Below, one piece after another: positions 37,800-48,547 of a DNA stretch of 64,000 nt (position 1 is the stretch's first letter; every line of letters starts with the position of its first letter). This stretch comes from Schistosoma haematobium. Taxonomy: Eukaryota > Platyhelminthes > Trematoda > Strigeidida > Schistosomatidae. Position numbers and translations under genes: made by a program. The notes beneath the pieces were generated by a model, which searched no databases, had not been told where the DNA came from, and saw only the letters and a list, made by a program, of their open reading frames with translations. The stretch covers positions 34,641,809-34,705,808 of the forward strand of contig NC_067197.1 in NCBI RefSeq assembly GCF_000699445.3. The letters are read 5' to 3'.

Positions 37800-38110
37800 G
37801 AGATAGTAACTCACTGAAAACAATGGTGGATGTGTCACTCAATTCCGTCGATTAGTTGAAGTTTGACATTAACACTGTTGGATGCTGGCCGACTCAGTGG
37901 TCTAGGGGTTAAGCGTTCGCGCACGAGACCAATATGTTCTGGTTTCGAATCTCGTGAAACGGAATCGTGGATGCGCACTGTTGCGGAGTCTCATACTATA
38001 ATGAAACGAGCATCCAGTGTTTCCAGGTTCTCCATGGTTGTCTAGCTTCAATTGACTCATGAATTCAACTACTAATTACTATAATATCCACAAAACCCAT
38101 CTCTGAGTAT
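37800..38110 (+). mobile_element. Family A hammerhead retroposon in intron 1
   Basis: Plus strand, same sense as the gene. It has the end of the head (ACTCACTGAAAACAATGGTG), a tRNA-like region (CAGTGGTCTAGGGGTTAAGC, then GGTTTCGAATCTC), a hammerhead region (about 37968-38025) and a tail. The first core motif is TTGCGGA, so it should not cut the pre-mRNA. Confidence 0.8.
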
Positions 38111-38275
38111 AATTAATTATTTATCTCTCTGTTAGGTAATATGTATCTTAACTACTTTCAAACACCATACTATTTTATAAAACATTAGTTTATTACATGG
38201 TAACAACTGGAGTTGATTATTATGCATTTGTTCATATAGATGACTTTCTTTTTTGTTTGTCAATCTGACTTATGC

Positions 38276-38292
38276 ATATATATATATATATG
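38276..38292. repeat. (TA)n microsatellite
   Basis: A short run of alternating TA in intron 1. Confidence 0.8.
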
Positions 38293-38634
38293 TTTGTCTT
38301 CCAGAAGTGAATAGAAATTATTATTTACATTATATACTTGTAATGAACATTTTCAAAGGTAAACGAAATCATCTATTGTGTTTTATAAGTATTTCATTAT
38401 AAATTGATAAGTAAAACTATCTATTAGTTCATAGATCATTGGCTGAATTCATCAGTAAATGACTTGAAGAAAGTTTATGCCATTTGTTCCAAGACAGTTT
38501 TGTGGAAAATAAATCATCCGAGACGTAATTAATAAAAAGGGATTTTCGGCATAAATAATCAGTTAATTAGTAATTAAAAAGTTTCAAATTTTTACGAAAT
38601 GATTTGATATATATTCAAATAAAATTTAATTTCA

Positions 38635-38965
38635 ATAGTTGAGATCATGAGTCAATTGAAGCTAGACCACTGTGGAAAACCTAGAAACACCGGACGGTCG
38701 TTTCATCATAGTATGAGACACCTCAGCAGTGGGCATTCACGATTCCGTTTCACGAGATTCGAAACCAGGACCTATCACTCTCTCGCGCGAGCCCTCAACC
38801 TCTAGACCACTGAGCCGGCTAGCATCCAACGGTGTTAATGTCTAGCTTCAATCAATCCACAATTTCCACTGTCTTTGGTGGGTAACTGTCTGACACCCTA
38901 CACAGTTGAAATCAACTGGTTACAGCTTCTCACTAGAACTCTCAAAGCTAGTCACTAATGAACAT
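38635..38965 (-). mobile_element. Family A hammerhead retroposon in intron 1, antisense
   Basis: A full-length minus-strand copy. The head, tRNA-like region (GGTTTCGAATCTCGTG) and tail are clear. The ribozyme core is CTGAGGT, so A9 is lost; GAAA is kept. Confidence 0.8.
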
Positions 38966-39004
38966 ATGATAATTATCAATGTAAGGTTGTGCAGATTTTT
39001 GAGT

Positions 39005-39300
39005 TTTAATTAAGATCATGGACCGATCAATGTTAGAACACTATCGAAAACCTGGGAGCATTGGACATTCGTAGATACATACTGCTGAGGAGTTTCACAA
39101 TAGAAATTAAGCGTTCGCGCGCGAGACCAATATGTTCTGGTTTCGAATCTCGTGAGACGGAATCGTGGATGCGCACTGTTGAGGAGTCTCACACTATGAC
39201 GAAGCGACCGTCTAGTGTTTCCAGGTTTTCCATGATGATCTAGCTTCAATTGATTCATGATCTTAACTATTGAAATTACTATAATATCTATAAAAACCTC
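39005..39300. mobile_element. Inverted dimer of family A hammerhead retroposon beside exon 2
   Basis: A short minus-strand tail arm (39005-39068) is followed by a plus-strand ribozyme fragment (39072-39103). Next come a tRNA-like region (TTAAGCGTTCGCGCGCGAGA), a second ribozyme region (about 39165-39225) and the tail. The main core reads TTGAGGA and GAAG, so it is dead. The element ends about 60 bases before exon 2. Confidence 0.75.
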
Positions 39301-39361
39301 ATCTAATATTAAAATTCTATTAATTAAATCATATTGTGTTACCTTTGTTGATAATCTTTAG

Positions 39362-40627
39362 GTTATGTGCCTTATTTGTCATAAAGTTATGACTCAAAGA
39401 AAATTAGACACAATAAAACGTCATGTTGTTAGAAGACATCCAGAATTATTAAAAATGTATGATCATGATAAAAGAGAATTATTTAATCAATTAATTAAAC
39501 AATCTAATTTAATAGATCATACAAATATCAATTCAATCATAAATAATCCATGTAAATTCATACAAAAATCCAATGATTCATATAAATGTAATTTGAATAG
39601 AAATTTACCAAAGACAAAAGAATCTTCACAGAAACTTCTATTCAATACTTCTAATCGGTTGATAAATCAAACAAGTAATAGAAATCTTTTTCTTAAAAAT
39701 ATGAATCAATTAAATAATATTCCATTATGTTATACACCAAATTCACAATCTGTATACTATAAGAGTAGTGAAGATTCAGTTGATGAACTTCATGAGGTAG
39801 TCAATTCAAATGTTAAAATGAAACAATATTTATCTTTTGATGAAAGTAAATATCTACCGAAAATGTATCAAGAGGTTATAAACAGTTTTGATTTCAATCA
39901 TTTATCATTAGCATTACCAGAAGATTGGTTTAATCTCTTAAAGATTGCTGAAAGTCTATTACCTATTGTTAAATCATCATCTGATGGATCAATGGATCCT
40001 CTTGATTATTCTATACATTCAAGTCAGCATAATCCTATAGAAATCAATATGCAATTATTATCTTCTAATAATCAACCAGTAAATACATCAATGATTTCGA
40101 CAGTATCATTATTATCTCCAAATGTTCAAACTATTAATTGCTCTTCGTTTCGTCCTTTCTCTTCTTCTTCTATATCATCCAATTTAAATATAAATTATAG
40201 GAAATCGTTTACTCCAATGACATATAAATCAATGGAGCCAATGAATTCATTACCATTATCATCGATTGTACAAACAAAATGCTTTTCTAATATTCAAAAT
40301 TTAGACAAATATTATGGATTTATGGGATCACCCTCTAATTCATATGAAGACACCATTAAAACCAGTAATGAAAGTTTAGCTGCAGTTAACTGTAACGTAA
40401 ATTTTTCCAATAAAAATATTCACGTTCAAAACGACAACGAGATAAACGATTATGACAGCAGTCAAACGGCTAAAGGATATTTAAATTCACAGTTTCATTT
40501 AACAACGGAATATATGGAACGTGATCATATTGTTAATGAACTAAATCAACATTTAAAAGTATCTGTAAATACAACAACAAGTCATGCAAACAGTACGTCA
40601 ACTGGATTTGATCCCACGTTTTCAAAA
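39362..40627 (+). CDS. Zinc-finger protein gene, coding exon 2
   Basis: This exon encodes residues 366-787. It opens VMCLICHKVMTQRKLDTIKR, followed by HVVRRHPELL, completing a Cx2Cx14Hx4H zinc finger with ligands C368, C371, H386 and H391. Together with the exon 1 end this fits the SPIN-DOC/ZFTA-like zinc-finger pattern (Trp-rich lead, CxxC, TIKRH). The rest is Asn/Ser-rich. A hydrophobic helix-like segment (LPEDWFNLLKIAESLLPIV) lies at about 550-568, just before a second PLDYSIHS at 578-585. The acceptor at 39360-39361 and the donor GTAAGT after 40627 keep phase 0 on both sides. Confidence 0.88.
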
Positions 40628-40749
40628 GTAAGTTTAATCTCATGAGACCTATGTTTATTAAAATTATATTTATTCAGTTTTTTCATCATAAAACTTGGAG
40701 CGTATGTTCAAATACTAGTACAGATAACAGTCGAATTATATAGAATAGA

Positions 40750-41005
40750 TGGAATGTGACTAGAAGTGGAATCCAGAGCTTATGTTTCGTCCTGTTTGGG
40801 ATTCGTCAACTGCGTGTGCCTGCATCGCAGAGTTCACATTCCCTCTAGGACTTGAGCCTAACACCGTTTGCTTCAAATGACATTGTGTTATCCACTTAAC
40901 TACTGAGTCAACATAGCCATTCACTTGCTCAATAAGTATCACATTTAATTCAAAATGAAATGAAATGTGACTAGCTGTGGATATCCACTGACTTTTCCAT
41001 TCCAT
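40750..41005 (-). mobile_element. SM-alpha-like hammerhead unit in intron 2
   Basis: Minus strand: a tRNA-like region (ACTCAGTAGTTAAGTGGATA, then GGCTCAAGTCC), then GTGAACTCTGCGATGCAGG and the hammerhead (40758-40830). The core reads TTGACGA with GAAA kept and stem II GACGAATCCC against GGAC. C3 is lost, so it is probably dead. Confidence 0.8.
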
Positions 41006-41625
41006 TTATTCTTCATAAACTTGTGTCATAATAGTTATATCGAGGTAATCTGCACAGCACACATATATGCCAACAAGAGACTGACCAAATTTCAATCGAA
41101 AATTTCAACAATAGGATAATCCAGACTATTTCAAAGTTAAGTAATAATTTGCATTGCGAAGATTCAGTTTGTTTTTCACATATGTTGTGTTGAAGAGTTA
41201 TTTCTCATCTTTACATGTCAAGTAATTCTCAAGTTTTCATATCCATTAATATCATTTTGGTCTTAATGATCGGAGAGATGTCACTGTTATTCTTACAAAA
41301 GTGTTTGTTACATATGTAATAACCAGTATGTTAGCTGACTTTTATACTATATTACCAGTGAAATAACCACTAGCTGTTTTTATAAAATGTTGTCACCTAA
41401 CATAAACAATTGTTTGTCTATTTGGTATACCAACAGAAATGTCAAGTAATCGGATAGATACATAGATAGATACATATATACATGTGTTTCTCATCAGAAA
41501 TGAGAATTTCATCAAGAACTGTTTGATTGAAGTATATGGATGTATTGTAGTTAATAGATGCGTATACCCTAATTTCAAAAGAAGTAGAAAATAATCATTA
41601 TTATCATTAACTCATTTTTGTATTG

Positions 41626-41810
41626 GTTGTTTGAATCTTCCCATCCATGTTTAGAACTGCAATCGGTCAGTCTCATATTGGTATATGGACTGGGTTCGAG
41701 TCCCAGAATGAACATCAACTCTGGGTTACAGGTAAATCCAGCTGACAAATTCGGAATAGAACGTAACTTGCATCCTGGATTCCACTGCTAGCCACCATCC
41801 ATTATCAATA
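41626..41810 (+). mobile_element. SM-alpha-like unit with internal deletion
   Basis: A head fragment (GAATCTTCCCATCCATGTTT to GGTATATG) is joined directly to GACTGGGTTCGAGTCCCAG, so the A-box part of the tRNA-like region is missing. The hammerhead has CTGACAA and GTAA in place of the conserved cores. Confidence 0.75.
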
Positions 41811-42179
41811 TTTTTAAAGTTAAGCAGTCAGTAAAAGTCAATTAAAAAAACATAAATAAGACAGACAATTTTCTATTCACAATTTTATTCGACACAATTC
41901 GCTAATAACCTCTACCATTTTTCAACATCTAAAATATATTGTACTTAGAATGTATGAAAGATTCTGAAGTTGCTTTCCAAAATTAGGCGGCATTAAGTTG
42001 ATTATTACCTGGTAAATGTAATGATTTACTACATGTGGACAATTTATAGTTATTTATTTACATGTGTATTATTAAATGCAAATGAAGCATATAAAGGCTT
42101 AAGTGAATCAGTAATATGAATTAATATGAGCAAGGTATTAAATAATTGTCCAATAATCAGAAAGAGGGTTCTGGGTATT

Positions 42180-42485
42180 ATACTAATTTAATAGTTGAAT
42201 TCATGAGTCAATTGAAGCCAGATCATCAAGGAAAATCTGGAAATACTGGACGGTCGTTTCGTCATAGTATGAGACTCCTCAGCAGTGCACATCTACGATT
42301 CCGTCTCACGAGATTCGAAACCAGGACATATCAGTCTCGTGCGCGAACGCTTAACCTCTAGACCACTGAGCCGGCTAGCATCCAATAGTGTTAATGTCAA
42401 ACTCCAACTAATCAATGAAATTGAGTGACACATCCACCATTGTTTTCAGTGAGTTACTATCTCACAACAGATCCGGTTGAACTTC
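42180..42485 (-). mobile_element. Family A hammerhead retroposon in intron 2, antisense
   Basis: A minus-strand unit with head, tRNA-like region (GGTTTCGAATCTCGTGAGAC), hammerhead and tail, opposite to the gene. Its 3' edge is at about 42180, inside the intron. Confidence 0.8.
42236..42296 (-). ncRNA. Hammerhead ribozyme, core intact, antisense in intron 2
   Basis: Minus strand: GTGCACTG (stem I), CTGAGGA (42276-42282), stem II GTC/GAC with loop TCATACTAT, GAAA (42257-42260), stem III CG/CG, cleavage triplet GTC (42249-42251) and CAGTA. All conserved bases are present. It can act only on an antisense transcript. Confidence 0.7.
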
Positions 42486-42781
42486 ATTTGTCTAATAATA
42501 TTATTATTAAAAGTGAAGTCATTTTAAAATACAGAAATTATCTAGTTAGAACAAGTATTGAATCATACATGTACATTGGTGCAATAAACTTTTTGATGAC
42601 TGTTTGATGGTTTTATTCGTTCTCTAAAGAAAATGGTATAAGTTGATTCGATTTCAAAATACTTAACAAAAGGAAACAGCTATTTTCTGGATTACACTAA
42701 GATTTACAATTCTCATTGATTCAATCATATGTTGAATTATCGATATATAGCATTTCTTTTATTGTCTTATCTTCTCAACAG

Positions 42782-43834
42782 GTTCCTAAAATTGACGAGG
42801 CTCAGTCTTTAATGATAGCCGCTTTGTATTCAGCTCTTGTGAATTCTACTAAAAATACAAACCAATTAGATAGTAATAATGTATCTTTAAATTTACATAA
42901 ACCAATATGTGATGAATCTGTAGGTATGGAGCAGCCCCTCACACTTTCTTCCCCTTTTTCAAATCCAAAACTCTTTAATACTAGCCCACATATTCCCAAT
43001 ACTTCTGATGAAATTATTTTCTCTCGTCTAAAACAAAAGGAGAAACTTAATAATTACCCAAGTACAATAGATTCATTGCAATTGTATAATCAGGAGTTGG
43101 AGTTACAATCACCGAAACAAATGAATCCATCTCGTCAGTTAAAATTGAATTCAGATTTGAATAAATTTACTATCTCCTCTCTACTGAATACAGAACAACG
43201 TCAAATAACAACTCCAGTATCAAAAGCAGAACAGAAGAGTGATAATCCCTGTCCTAATATACTTAGTAACTTAGAAATACCTTCATGTGATAGCTCTACT
43301 GATTCATCATCGCAACTTGACAACCAGCAAAAATATGATAAATTTAAATCTATTCCCGAGTGTATTTCATGCATTCTTTGTATGATTCATGACATGAATG
43401 TAGGAAATTCCTCTAGCATTACAAATCATAATAAGTCGTGCAGATTAAATGTTGACATTCCAAGTAACATATATGCAAAAGAAGCCGATTCATACAAAAA
43501 AAAACATACAGCGTTCACTTGCCCTAAAAATTTGCCATGTTCATTTTATAATTCTGTAGAAATTCAATCCAAAATTAATACATCTAACCAGTTTAACAAT
43601 GGTAATTGTACTTCACAAAATCAAATACCATTCATACATTTACTGGATTCAAATAATCAACCCATTCACGAAGTACAAACCTATATGAAATGTTATTATG
43701 ATGAATTGTTACGAAATCATTTCGAACATATTCAGAAAGAAAATCAATCCAGTGAAAAAGTGACATCATCATATTGTTGTATACCAATAAATAAAGCAAA
43801 CACTATCTGTTTAAATGGTAGTGAAGATATCTAG
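42782..43834 (+). CDS. Zinc-finger protein gene, coding exon 3 and stop
   Basis: This exon encodes residues 788-1137 and ends in TAG. It starts VPKIDEAQSLMIAALYSALV, a likely helix, and then becomes Ser/Asn/Gln-rich. A Cys/His cluster sits at about 981-1007 (C981, C984, C987, H990, H1003, C1007: CISCILCMIH, then HNKSC) and could bind zinc. The acceptor is the CAG at 42779-42781. The open frame extends a further 22 codons into the intron, but the splice signal and phase fix the start at 42782. Family beyond the zinc finger is not recognised. Confidence 0.85.
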   Translation, partial: VPKIDEAQSLMIAALYSALVNSTKNTNQLDSNNVSLNLHKPICDESVGMEQPLTLSSPFSNPKLFNTSPHIPNTSDEIIFSRLKQKEKLNNYPSTIDSLQLYNQELELQSPKQMNPSRQLKLNSDLNKFTISSLLNTEQRQITTPVSKAEQKSDNPCPNILSNLEIPSCDSSTDSSSQLDNQQKYDKFKSIPECISCILCMIHDMNVGNSSSITNHNKSCRLNVDIPSNIYAKEADSYKKKHTAFTCPKNLPCSFYNSVEIQSKINTSNQFNNGNCTSQNQIPFIHLLDSNNQPIHEVQTYMKCYYDELLRNHFEHIQKENQSSEKVTSSYCCIPINKANTICLNGSEDI

Positions 43835-43917
43835 TTGAATGAATCCACTTAGTGTTTGGTGGCACAAAGAAATACCTACAGCTAACTACATGAAAACCCC
43901 TACGCAACAACAAACAG

Positions 43918-43943
43918 GTAAGTTAATAACATACTACAATAAA
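43918..43943 (+). promoter_or_regulatory. Strong splice donor and poly(A) signal after the stop
   Basis: CAG|GTAAGT at 43915-43923 is a consensus donor 83 bases after the stop. AATAAA follows at 43938-43943. The two may compete: either the transcript ends here, or a 3' UTR intron runs to an acceptor such as TTTCAG at 44405. Confidence 0.5.
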
Positions 43944-44059
43944 CATGTATGTATAATACTAATATTCTTTCCAATAGTCACACTAATTCATATGAACTAA
44001 TTTATACAGTCCGAATTACCAAGATTCATTGAATAACTATATGTGAGTATAGGGTTGGG

Positions 44060-44255
44060 GAGATTAATAAGTTTTTGATTGAGATCATGAACCGATTAAT
44101 GTTAGACCACCGGTGAAAACCTGAAAGCACTGGACGGCTGTTTCGTTCTATTGTGGGACTCCTCTGCAGTCTGCATCCAAGAGTCCGCCAGCGGGATTCG
44201 AACTTAGGGTCTTTGGTCTCGCGAGCGAACGTCTAGCCTCTAGACCACCCAGTGC
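44060..44255 (-). mobile_element. B-like hammerhead retroposon, partial
   Basis: Minus strand: a tRNA-like region (GGTTCGAATCCCGC-like, near 44198), a hammerhead (about 44115-44172) and a tail of B type (ATCATGAACCGATTAATG in the given strand). The core reads CAGAGGA, so U4 is lost; GAAA and GTC are kept. Confidence 0.75.
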
Positions 44256-45782
44256 AAGCTATTACTTGATTAATGATAATATACAATTCTAAAGAGAAGG
44301 ACTTAAATATTGAATGAACTAAATATTCATATTGATGTACAGTTTATCAACACATATCCTTTACTAAATATTAGTATTACGATTAACGTTAATTGCATCT
44401 TTCAGTTAAGACTCCTGAAATTATATCTAAAACTGATGATCTTGAAAAATTCATATTATTTTTCTTCTACTCTATCCACTACTATGTATCCTGAAAGATC
44501 AAGTGACAAAAAGTCATGAATAGTTCGAATTTTTAAGAAGAAAAAAGCCTATCCAATCTTCTTGAATTTTAATTGGTGACTTCATTAGTGACAGATATCG
44601 ATTTGGAATCCGTTCAGAAGTGAAACCATTCCCATTACCTTCACCGTGAGGTGATATGGGATATATATTATTTTATTTAAAGGAAGTGAATTCTTCATAA
44701 TTAGACATAAAACTTGTCGTTCATGTAAAAAAGTGTTAATCCAAAGTAGGCAGTGTATATTGTGTGTATTTACTTTTAATAAATGGATAAGATAACACTC
44801 GACCTACATTTTCTTCAAACTTAGGAATGGAAACCTCATCAATTATGAGTTCAGAGTTATTAATTATTTTAAAACAAGAGACTCATTTATAGTATCTTTT
44901 TGAAATTGTGGATTATGGTGGAACCTAGGATATTCGTTTTATCCTGCCTAGAACTTATTAAATGGATATAATGTAGTGGTCAGTATTCGATATAATACTT
45001 AGACTTCGTAAACAGTTCGTCCTGATAACCGTTATTAGATAATATCCCCAACGGTGTATAAATCAGAAGAAGAGTACGAATTGTTGATCGCGTTTATTAT
45101 TGCATGACACACAGATCACCACAACCACAGACACGCGAAACAATAATGAAAGGGTAATGTCGAAAAACAAGTGAGCGTGCGAGTTCAACGAATAGGATTA
45201 AAATCTACATATATATACGTAGGGAAATACATGAATCATCGAATCAATTAAGCGACTAAAATTAAAGCTAGCAGAATGAATATGTGCGTAGGCGGTAAGC
45301 AATGCTCAAGCATAAATATTCAAACAGGCGCAACAATAATAAAGGTACAATGGTATAAATAAGTAGTTATTGTACGAATAGCTCGGCCCGTTAAATAACT
45401 TAACAAAAAGGCTTAACCAAATTAAATATGAACAAACTCAATTGCAAGTGAGCTGCTATAATACATTAATACCGCAGTTGATATTCTCACACGAAGTAAC
45501 TATTACTACAAACACCAATAAGTTATCCACAAAGCTTCTGAGACAAAACAATTATAAAGGGCGTTTGTGTTGGTAATACAGTTAGAAGCTTTCTACCTCA
45601 ATTCTTTGGTTAACCTAATGATACCTTAATGAAAAATCGAAGGTTGAGAATCATCTTTATATGAAAAGACTAAAAATGTAACTTTGAAGCTGATAGAAAC
45701 TATAGCTAAGTAAGAAATAAAGATATATTATCTTGAATGTGATGTCTTTGTTGAATAATATTATTCAAGTTTGCTACCTCAT
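44256..45782. other. Non-coding stretch
   Basis: No supported gene. The block at about 45000-45450 is less AT-rich and more complex than its surroundings and may be an old LTR or other repeat, but no partner copy is seen. Confidence 0.35.
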
Positions 45783-46458
45783 TTCAAGTGAGGGCTTGCC
45801 ATGTAATACAGTTGGGTGCTTTCTTCAATGTGTGTCCTATTCACTTGCAGTGCTTCTCCCTAATTTCTTCTTCCTCTGGTTGGTTCTCTCCCATAGTACG
45901 TTGTTGCTGATAGTTTCTGGCCAACGGGTCCGAAGTATTTCGCGTAGACAACTGTTAATAAACACTTGTATCTTCTGGATGATGGCTTTTGATGTTCTCC
46001 AAGTTTCCGCCCCATACAGTAGAACTGTTTTGACATTTGTATTGAAAATTCTGACCTTGTTGTTGGTTGCCAATTGTTTTGAGTTCCAAATGTTCTTCAA
46101 CTGTAGATATACTGCTCTGCACCTTCACACCTGCATCAGATCTACCGTGTTCATCAGTGCTGTACAGATATATAAAAGTTTTTACATCTTCCAAATCTTC
46201 TCCGTCAAGTGTAATTTTATTGGTGCATGCTGTGTTGTATTGGAGAATCTTACTTTTCCCTTTGTGTATGTTGAGACCTACTACTGCTGCGGCTGCTGCT
46301 ACATTAGTTGTCTTCTCTTGCATTTGTTGTTGCATGTGCGATAGTAGAACCAGATCATGTGCAAAGTCTAGATCGTCCAGCTGCATTCTAGCTGTCCACT
46401 ATATCCCATGCTTCCTCCCTCCAGACGCTGATGTCTTCATGATCCAATCAATAACTTA
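45783..46458 (-). pseudogene. Reverse-transcriptase relic, L1-type non-LTR retrotransposon
   Basis: The minus strand encodes the later RT and thumb region: KTSASGGRKHGI, a stop, then MQLDDLDFAHDLVLLSH, GLNIHKGKSKILQYN, EDLEDVKTF, NVKTVLLYGAETWRT and FINSCLREILRTRWP. The catalytic Asp-Asp of the usual FADD motif is now His-Asp, a stop precedes it, and two frameshifts split the frame. The enzyme copied element RNA at its target site; this copy is dead. Large plus-strand open frames here are its shadows. Confidence 0.85.
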
Positions 46459-47190
46459 GAGAATGAGAAACGATGAGAGTAAGCATAAGCTTGTATTCAG
46501 ATTCATTTGATGTGAAAGGATAAACTAGCATTGATATTTTATTGCTTTGTATATGGAGTATAAACATTACATATATTCCATATGATTTTATTATGCTGTG
46601 ATTACTTTATTCTTGAATAATATTCTAGGGACCAATATTCACTTAACATAACCAAATGTTTGTTTTTTTTAATTTTATTGTAGTTCTTCAATAGATCAAG
46701 TTATATTACGTTGTATGCAATCGAATATTGAATATCACATTTTAAAAACACAAAATTACTTATCTGATAACTCATTTACGACTGTTTACTATGAAAGTAA
46801 ACAGTAACCAGGGGGAAAACAAAGTAATGTGACATAATTGGGAGAGTTATCACTAGAATTATGAAATATACTAATATCTGATTTATTTTCACTTATACAA
46901 ACAAAAAATCGATTATAATATCCCAAAGTAACAAATATGTTCTAACATCAAATAAATTGTTGATTCATGAATTCTGATTTTTCCTATACAAGAATAGAGT
47001 TTTATAAGTAAATACTTAATATATCTTTCAGTTATATTTGAGATATTTCTATACATTCTTGATAGTATTATGCATGATTTAACATTGAATTGATGTAACT
47101 AAAAGTTATAGTTCTAATGGATTGTTTATTGAATGATCAACACAGAAATATTTCCATATGTTCTCATTTAGTTTTCTTCCATAACAACAC
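46459..47190. other. AT-rich non-coding stretch
   Basis: I see no supported feature here. Confidence 0.35.
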
Positions 47191-47237
47191 GTTTCTTTCT
47201 TTTCTCTCTCTCTCCCTCTCTCTCTCTCTCTCTTTCG
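47191..47237. repeat. (CT)n microsatellite
   Basis: A CT-rich tract with one CCC interruption. Confidence 0.9.
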
Positions 47238-47564
47238 TTATTTTCCTTAATTGTTTGTTGTAAATTATAATCTTATCATTATATTATTACTATTTATTTT
47301 ATGAACATTCCTTAATTGTTAAAATCATTTATTAATTATAAATAGAAATTAGTTGTTTCAGTTTATCAGTAGTAGTATTTTATATCTTTTCTTGTTATTG
47401 ATTTTGTACAAGACTATTTCCATAGAATATTGTTGATATACTTCTTTATTGGACTTTCCATCTAATGTTGTTGTTGTTGAATAGTCTAAGTATAAAAGTG
47501 ATATGATGCATTGAACTATATATGAATTGTATCGAAAGCGGTTTTTTGTGGATATTATGGTAAT

Positions 47565-47895
47565 TTCAATAGTTGAAATCCTGAATCAATTGAAGCTAGA
47601 TCACCATGGAAAATTTGAAAGCACTGGACGGCCATTTCGTAGCATTGTGAATATTGCTTTGTTAAGAACTAGTTTTATCTAGGTATTGTTCAAGAAATGT
47701 TCCAACATAACTTCAAACTCTATAGATTCGAACAGTTTCTTTCTTTTCTTCCTTACCTCCTTACTTATTTACGCCTGTTACCCTTCGTCGAGGATTCTTC
47801 ATCTACTGATGTTCCGAATCTTCTACAAAACGGCCTTCCAGTGCTTCCAGGTTGTCCATGGTGGTCTAGCTTCAATTGACTCATGATCTCAACGA
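47565..47895. mobile_element. Inverted family A arms split by an L1-type 3' tip
   Basis: 47565-47645 is a minus-strand family A tail and ribozyme 3' part. 47650-47730 shares sequence with 49494-49566. 47755-47800 is an inverted L1-type 3' tip (TTACTTATTTACGCCTGTTA). 47825-47895 is a plus-strand family A ribozyme 3' end and tail. This is a nested composite of several insertions. Confidence 0.65.
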
Positions 47896-48545
47896 TATGA
47901 ATTGTGATTAAAATTGTTCAACGGATAAATATCTTTCTTAATTAGTTTTCTTTTTTTGAGTTGAAACAATTTCAATTTCTTTTTGTTAATTGTATTCGAA
48001 TTTGTAGATTTATGAATATGTAACTGTATTTTTTTTTAATTATCTTTCTTAATCTGAGATAAGTAACACAATATTGTACATTTTATGTATAGTATACTCT
48101 ACATGGTGTTTTGTTTCTGCCATCCTGAAATGAAACAGAGTTGGTAACAAAGTTTGTTTTTATCCACCATTTTATTTATCTTTTGTTTGTTTGAAAATTA
48201 CTATTAACTGATTTATTATTTAAAGAGATATCATGGTTTATTTAGTGAAACTTTCACATTTAATAGTTTACTTATTGTTTAGTATAGTAGTGGGTTATTA
48301 ATCACTGTGGAATGTAAGGATTTAAGGTAAATATTTTAAATAAATAAGAAAAACTTAATCATGCTAAATGGTCACTGTTTAAAATCATAATCGCAACCGA
48401 ATTTCCTATCGGACGGTAAATTCCAATCATGTAGAATAGGTAGTATTCTAAAATAGTGCATATTTTTGTCGTGAGCTAAAAGACTGAAACATCATATTTC
48501 ATATGAGTTGAAATACCTCATCCTATTTTAAGACCACAAAGCGCT
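47896..48545. other. AT-rich non-coding stretch
   Basis: I see no supported feature here. Confidence 0.35.
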
Positions 48546-48547
48546 TA

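Larger units (their letters stand above)
34448..39361 (+). other. Intron 1 of the zinc-finger gene
   Basis: A 4914-base intron with a GTAAGT donor and a TTTAG acceptor. It holds (GTA)n runs near 36296-36339 and 36525-36555, and three family A hammerhead copies at its 3' end (37800-38110, 38635-38965 and 39005-39300). The rest is AT-rich with no supported coding segment. Confidence 0.8.
40628..42781 (+). other. Intron 2 of the zinc-finger gene
   Basis: A 2154-base intron with a GTAAGT donor and a TTCTCAACAG acceptor. It contains two SM-alpha-like units (40750-41005 and 41626-41810) and one family A copy (42180-42485), none in the sense orientation with an intact core. Confidence 0.85.

Noticed and set aside
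45733..46459. Long plus-strand open frames (203 and 130 codons)
   Set aside because: They are antisense to a clear reverse-transcriptase relic on the minus strand.
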